Shown in pieces: positions 4,966 to 8,549 of a stretch of 8,549 nucleotides of DNA. Under the pieces are notes generated by a model. The model was given only the letters and a program-made list of their open reading frames with translations, ran no database searches and was not told where the DNA came from. Position numbers and translations under genes: made by a program. This DNA is from RYN-124 sp046262175 (GTDB lineage Bacteria; Actinomycetota; Actinomycetes; Mycobacteriales; SCTD01). Position 1 is the stretch's first letter, and the number at the start of each line of letters is the position of its first letter. The DNA lies in contig JBHENF010000074.1 in the NCBI GenBank assembly GCA_046262175.1, positions 1-8,549 of the forward strand, read 5' to 3'.

Positions 4966-6897
4966 GTGAGCCCGCTCGCTGCGGGCGCCAGCCGGTACGT
5001 CCCTGCCGACGGCACCCTGTCGGTCCTGTGGCTGCTCATCGCGCTGCCGCTGCTCGGCTCCGCGGTGTTGCTGCTCGGCGGCCGGCGCACCAACGGCTGG
5101 GGCCCGTACCTCGCCTGCCTCATGACCGGCGCGTCCTTCGTCTACGGCCTGATCGCCTTCTTCGACCTCAAGAGCCGCAGTGACCGGGCGGTCGACCTGC
5201 ACCTGTTCTCGTGGATCCCCGTCAACAAGTTCTCCGTCGACGCCGGGCTGCTGTTCGACCCGCTCAGCGCCACCTTCGTGCTGCTCATCACCGGCGTCGG
5301 CTTCCTCATCCACGTCTACTCGCTCGGCTACATGGAGCACGACCCGCGCAAGCGGGTGTTCTTCGCGTACCTGAACCTGTTCGTGGCGGCGATGCTGCTG
5401 CTCGTCCTCGGCGACAGCTTCCTGGCGCTCTACGTCGGCTGGGAGGGCGTCGGCCTCGCCTCGTACCTGCTCATCGCGTTCTGGTTCTACAAGCCGACCG
5501 CTGCGACCGCCGCGAAGAAGGCCTTCATCGCCAACCGGGTCGGCGACGTCTGGCTGTCGCTGGCGATCATGGTCATGTTCGCCACGCTCGGCACCACCTC
5601 GTACGACGGCGTCTTCTCCTCCGCGGAGATGCTGACCACCGGCGCGGCCACCGCGATCGGTCTGCTGCTCCTGCTCGGCGGCTGCGGCAAGTCTGGGCAG
5701 TTCCCGCTGCAGACCTGGCTGCCCGACGCCATGGAGGGCCCCACCCCGGTGTCGGCGCTCATCCACGCCGCGACCATGGTGACGGCCGGCGTCTACCTGA
5801 TCGCCAGGGCGACTCCGATCTTCGAGCAGACCGACACCGCGCGCACCGTCGTCAGCATCATCGGCGCGATCACGCTCGTGATCGGCTGCGTCATCGGCTG
5901 CGCGTACGACGACATCAAGAAGGTGCTGGCCTACTCGACGGTCAGCCAGATCGGCTACATGTTCCTGGCTGTCGGCATTCCCGGCGCCGCGGCGATCGCG
6001 ATCCTGCACCTGCTCACGCACGGCTTCTTCAAGGCCTGCATGTTCCTGTCGGCCGGGTCGGTCATGCACGGCATGAACGACCAGGTGGACATGCGCCGCT
6101 ACGGCGCGCTGCGCAAGGTCATGCCGGTGACCTTCGGCTGCTTCCTCATGGGCTACCTCGCGATCATCGGGCTGCCGCCGTTCGCCGGGTTCTTCTCCAA
6201 GGACAAGATCATCGAGGCGGCGTACGACGAGGGCGGCCTGCGCGGCTACGTCTTCGGCACGGTCGCCCTCCTCGGCGCCGCGGTGACCGCCTACTACATG
6301 ACGCGCCTGATGGCGATGACCTTCTTCGGCGAGAAGCGCTGGACCGACGACGTGCACCCGCACGAGTCCCCGCTGACGATGACTGGGCCGATGATCGTGC
6401 TCGCCGTCGGATCGGTCGTGTCCGGCTTCCTGCTCACCCTCGGCGGCGGGCTGCAGCACTGGCTGGAGCCGTCGGTCGGTCGGAGCGAGGAGATCGGCGT
6501 GCACACCATCAACCCGGGCGTGCTCACGATCCTGACGCTGCTCGTGGTGGGCGGCGGCGTCGCGGCCGCCTTCGTGCAGTTCGGCCGCCGCGCGGTCCCG
6601 ACCACGCCGCCCGTCGCGGTCACGCCGGTCACGGTCGCAGCTCGCAAGAACCTCTACTTCGACTCGCTCAACGAGTCGGTGCTGATGCGCCCCGGCCAGT
6701 ACCTGACGCGTGCGCTCGTCTTCCTCGACAACCGGGGGATCGACGGCGCCGTCAACGGACTCGCCGCGGGGATTGGCGGCGGCTCGGGCCGCCTGCGCCG
6801 CACCCAGACCGGGTTCGTGCGCTCGTACGCACTGTCGATGTTCGGAGGTGCCGCCCTCGTGGTCGCCGCCCTGCTGGCGCTCAGGCTCGCGACATGA
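4966..6897 (+). CDS. nuoL: NADH-quinone oxidoreductase subunit L (NuoL), distal antiporter-like proton pump
   Basis: This is the distal antiporter-like (MrpA-related) proton-pumping subunit of the membrane arm, which in this family also carries the long lateral helix HL along the arm. It has 643 residues, against about 613 in E. coli. Key charged residues are visible: E160 in YVGWEGVGLASYLL (TM5), K242 in GGCGKSGQFPLQTWLPDAM (TM7), K356 in THGFFKACMF, and K412 in PPFAGFFSKDKI (TM12). These match the catalytic Glu/Lys set of the family. The LPDAMEGPTPVSALIHAATM block is the NuoL hallmark. The end is hydrophilic HL-flanking sequence, then a last helix (GGAALVVAALLALRLAT). The GTG start has GGAGG 6 nt upstream. 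The N-terminal 18 or so residues before TM1 (VLWLLIALPLLG) are a short extra lead. The stop overlaps the nuoM ATG. Confidence 0.98.
   Translation: MSPLAAGASRYVPADGTLSVLWLLIALPLLGSAVLLLGGRRTNGWGPYLACLMTGASFVYGLIAFFDLKSRSDRAVDLHLFSWIPVNKFSVDAGLLFDPLSATFVLLITGVGFLIHVYSLGYMEHDPRKRVFFAYLNLFVAAMLLLVLGDSFLALYVGWEGVGLASYLLIAFWFYKPTAATAAKKAFIANRVGDVWLSLAIMVMFATLGTTSYDGVFSSAEMLTTGAATAIGLLLLLGGCGKSGQFPLQTWLPDAMEGPTPVSALIHAATMVTAGVYLIARATPIFEQTDTARTVVSIIGAITLVIGCVIGCAYDDIKKVLAYSTVSQIGYMFLAVGIPGAAAIAILHLLTHGFFKACMFLSAGSVMHGMNDQVDMRRYGALRKVMPVTFGCFLMGYLAIIGLPPFAGFFSKDKIIEAAYDEGGLRGYVFGTVALLGAAVTAYYMTRLMAMTFFGEKRWTDDVHPHESPLTMTGPMIVLAVGSVVSGFLLTLGGGLQHWLEPSVGRSEEIGVHTINPGVLTILTLLVVGGGVAAAFVQFGRRAVPTTPPVAVTPVTVAARKNLYFDSLNESVLMRPGQYLTRALVFLDNRGIDGAVNGLAAGIGGGSGRLRRTQTGFVRSYALSMFGGAALVVAALLALRLAT
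4970..4986 (+). other. GC-only hairpin right after the nuoL start codon
   Basis: GCCCGC (4970-4975) and GCGGGC (4981-4986) form a perfect 6-bp all-G/C stem with a 5-nt loop TCGCT. It begins on the second base after the nuoL GTG and lies inside the initiating ribosome's footprint. It encodes part of the poorly conserved SPLAAG leader. It may slow initiation, or may be chance in GC-rich DNA. Confidence 0.4.
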
Positions 6898-8453
6898 GCG
6901 ACGCACCCTGGCTGACGATCATCGGGATCGTGCCGCTGCTCGGCGCGCTGCTCCTCGCGGCCCTGCCGCGGACCAGGCCCGCGCTGGCCAAGCAGGTCGC
7001 GCTCGTCACGTCGCTGGTCGTGCTCGTCCTGACGATCGTCATGTGCGCCGACTTCGCGCCGAAGGGCCCGCGCTTCCAGTTCGTCCAGACGCACGAGTGG
7101 ATTCCGGCATTCGGCGTCCAGTACGCCGTCGGCGCGGACGGCATCGCGCTCGTCCTCATCGCGCTGGTCGCCGTGCTCGTTCCGGTCGTGCTACTGGCGA
7201 GCTGGTACGACGCGGACCCGGCCCTCGACCCCGCGGACCCGAACCCGCCACACCGCCGCAGCGTCAAGACGTTCTTCGGGCTGCTGCTCGTGCTCGAGAC
7301 GATGATGATCGGCGTCTTCGCGGCGACGGACGTGTTCCTGTTCTACGTCTTCTTCGAGGCGATGCTCATCCCGATGTACTTCCTCATCGGCAGCTACGGC
7401 GGCCCGAAGCGCTCGTACGCCGCCGTGAAGTTCCTGCTCTACAGCCTGTTCGGCGGGCTGCTCATGCTGGCCGCGGTCATCGGGCTGTACGTCGCGAGTG
7501 CCAACAAGGGCAACGGCACCTTCGCGTTCAGCGAGCTGACCAAACTGGAGTTCAGCCACACCACGCAGATCCTGCTGTTCCTCGGCTTCTTCATCGCGTT
7601 CGCCATCAAGGCGCCGCTGTTCCCGTTCCACACCTGGCTGCCGGACGCCGGTGCCGAGGCCCCGGTCGGCGGCGCGGTGCTGCTGGTCGGCGTGCTCGAC
7701 AAGGTCGGCACGTTCGGCTTCCTGCGCTACTGCCTGCCGCTGTTCCCGTACGCGTCACGCAAGCTCGCCCCGTACGTCATCGTCCTGTGCGTCATCGGGA
7801 TCCTGTACGGCGCGCTGCTGGCGATGGGCCAGAAGGACCTCAAGCGGCTGGTGTCCTACACCTCTGTCGCGCACTTCGGGTTCATCGGCCTCGGCTGCTT
7901 CGCGTTCACCTCGCAGGCGCAGACCGGCGCGGTGCTCTACATGGTCAACCACGGCCTGTCGACCGGCGCGCTGTTCCTCGTCGTCGGCTTCCTCGTCGTG
8001 CGTGGCCGCAGCCGCCTGGCCGGCGACTACTCCGGGATCGGCAAGGTCGCGCCGGTCCTGTCCGGCCTGTTCTTCGTCGCCGGCCTGTCGTCGCTCGCGC
8101 TGCCCGGGCTGTCGACGTTCATCAGCGAGTTCCTCGTGCTGGTCGGGACGTTCCAGCGGTACGAAGTCGCGGCGGTCTTCGCAACGATCGGCATCATCTT
8201 CGCGGCGCTCTACATCCTGCTCGTCTACCAGCGCACCATGCAGGGCGCGCTGTCGTCGGCGCACGAGCACATGAAGGACCTCAGGCTCCGCGAGGTCGTC
8301 GCCGTCGCGCCGCTGCTCGCGCTGATGGTGTTCCTCGGCGTCTACCCCAAGCCGTTGACCGACATCATTCGGCCGGCGGTCAACGCGACCATGCACGACG
8401 CGGGCGTCAAGGACCCCGCGCCCACGCAGCTGACTCAGACGGCAAGGCGGTAG
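6894..8453 (+). CDS. nuoM: NADH-quinone oxidoreductase subunit M (NuoM), antiporter-like proton pump
   Basis: This is the middle antiporter-like (MrpD-related) proton-pumping subunit, between NuoN and NuoL. It has 519 residues, against about 509 in E. coli. Key residues are present: E155 in FYVFFEAMLIPMYFLIG (TM5), K239 in FAIKAPLFPFHTWLPDA (TM7), K270 in GVLDKVGTFGFLRY (TM8), and E412 in GLSTFISEFLVLVG (TM12). The terminal glutamate in TM12, where NuoL has lysine (K412), is the expected NuoM signature and separates the two paralogues. A hydrophilic loop DADPALDPADPNPPHRRS lies before the TM4 region. The C-terminus after GVYPKPLTDIIRP is a short polar tail. The ATG overlaps the nuoL stop as ATGA, with only a weak AGG upstream, so coupled translation is likely. 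The frame stays open far upstream inside nuoL, but the MSDAPWLTIIGIVPLLGAL start fits the family. Confidence 0.98.
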   Translation: MSDAPWLTIIGIVPLLGALLLAALPRTRPALAKQVALVTSLVVLVLTIVMCADFAPKGPRFQFVQTHEWIPAFGVQYAVGADGIALVLIALVAVLVPVVLLASWYDADPALDPADPNPPHRRSVKTFFGLLLVLETMMIGVFAATDVFLFYVFFEAMLIPMYFLIGSYGGPKRSYAAVKFLLYSLFGGLLMLAAVIGLYVASANKGNGTFAFSELTKLEFSHTTQILLFLGFFIAFAIKAPLFPFHTWLPDAGAEAPVGGAVLLVGVLDKVGTFGFLRYCLPLFPYASRKLAPYVIVLCVIGILYGALLAMGQKDLKRLVSYTSVAHFGFIGLGCFAFTSQAQTGAVLYMVNHGLSTGALFLVVGFLVVRGRSRLAGDYSGIGKVAPVLSGLFFVAGLSSLALPGLSTFISEFLVLVGTFQRYEVAAVFATIGIIFAALYILLVYQRTMQGALSSAHEHMKDLRLREVVAVAPLLALMVFLGVYPKPLTDIIRPAVNATMHDAGVKDPAPTQLTQTARR

Positions 8454-8456
8454 CAC

Positions 8457-8549
8457 GTGCCCACCGACATCCAGGCACCGCAGATCCTCTACAGCGCCCT
8501 GAGTCCGATGCTGATCGTGTTCGCGGCCGCGACGCTCGGGGTGCTGGTC
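8457..8549 (+). CDS. nuoN: NADH-quinone oxidoreductase subunit N (NuoN), N-terminal fragment cut by window edge
   Basis: Only the first 31 codons are inside the window. The frame starts at GTG 8457, three nt after the nuoM stop, with AAGGCGG (8444-8450) 6 nt upstream as ribosome binding site. The translation, VPTDIQAPQILYSALSP then the hydrophobic MLIVFAAATLGVLV, fits the start of an actinobacterial NuoN, a short polar lead followed by TM1. NuoN is the third antiporter-like (MrpD-type) proton pump, adjoining NuoK, and normally ends the nuo operon. The assignment rests mainly on operon position plus this short match. Confidence 0.9.
   Translation, partial: MPTDIQAPQILYSALSPMLIVFAAATLGVLV

Noticed and set aside
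5211..6893. Upstream extension of the nuoM frame inside nuoL, suggesting a larger fused protein
   Set aside because: The upstream part is Arg-rich out-of-frame nuoL sequence. The family N-terminus of NuoM starts at ATG 6894, which overlaps the nuoL stop.
4831..6906. Long antisense open frame (691 codons) opposite nuoL
   Set aside because: Same cause: a compositional shadow of nuoL with Arg/Glu/His-rich low-complexity translation and no recognisable domain.

Overview
The window is one stretch of a respiratory-chain operon, the nuo locus for proton-translocating NADH:quinone oxidoreductase (complex I, NDH-1), all on the + strand. It holds the C-terminal three quarters of nuoG, complete nuoH, nuoI, nuoJ, nuoK, nuoL and nuoM, and the first 31 codons of nuoN. 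This is the usual 14-gene bacterial order with nuoA-F upstream and the rest of nuoN downstream of the window. The base composition is very GC-rich with G/C-dominated third codon positions. GTG starts are frequent (nuoI, K, L, N). NuoH and NuoJ carry long soluble C-terminal tails, and NuoG has an Ala-Pro linker. Together these point to a high-GC Actinomycetota (actinomycete) chromosome; I cannot name the genus from the sequence alone.

Layout: nuoG (1-1841, 5' truncated by the window edge) overlaps nuoH (1838-3223) by ATGA. nuoH overlaps nuoI (3216-3806) by 8 nt. A 52-nt gap separates nuoI from nuoJ (3859-4599). nuoJ overlaps nuoK (4596-4895) by GTGA. A 70-nt gap separates nuoK from nuoL (4966-6897). 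nuoL overlaps nuoM (6894-8453) by ATGA, and nuoN begins at 8457 after 3 nt. No promoter, terminator, RNA gene, mobile element or CRISPR array is visible. The genes are expected to be co-transcribed from a promoter upstream of the window and translationally coupled.

How they work together: NuoG and NuoI carry Fe-S clusters that pass electrons from the NADH-oxidising module to quinone at the NuoH/NuoB/NuoD interface. NuoH, J, K, L, M and N form the membrane arm that pumps protons. The key charged residues of the antiporter-like subunits (Glu in TM5, Lys in TM7, Lys or Glu in TM12) and the two NuoK glutamates are all present, so the complex looks functional.

This is ordinary housekeeping DNA and I do not see a new system in it. 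The least ordinary spot is the nuoI-nuoJ junction. A strong near-perfect 40-nt inverted repeat sits there inside a 19-codon mini-ORF. That mini-ORF starts on the nuoI stop codon (GTGA), has a good Shine-Dalgarno sequence, and ends on the nuoJ start codon (ATGA). It could be an inserted palindromic repeat unit, a translational coupling device, or both. A smaller mini-ORF and a hairpin flank the nuoL start.
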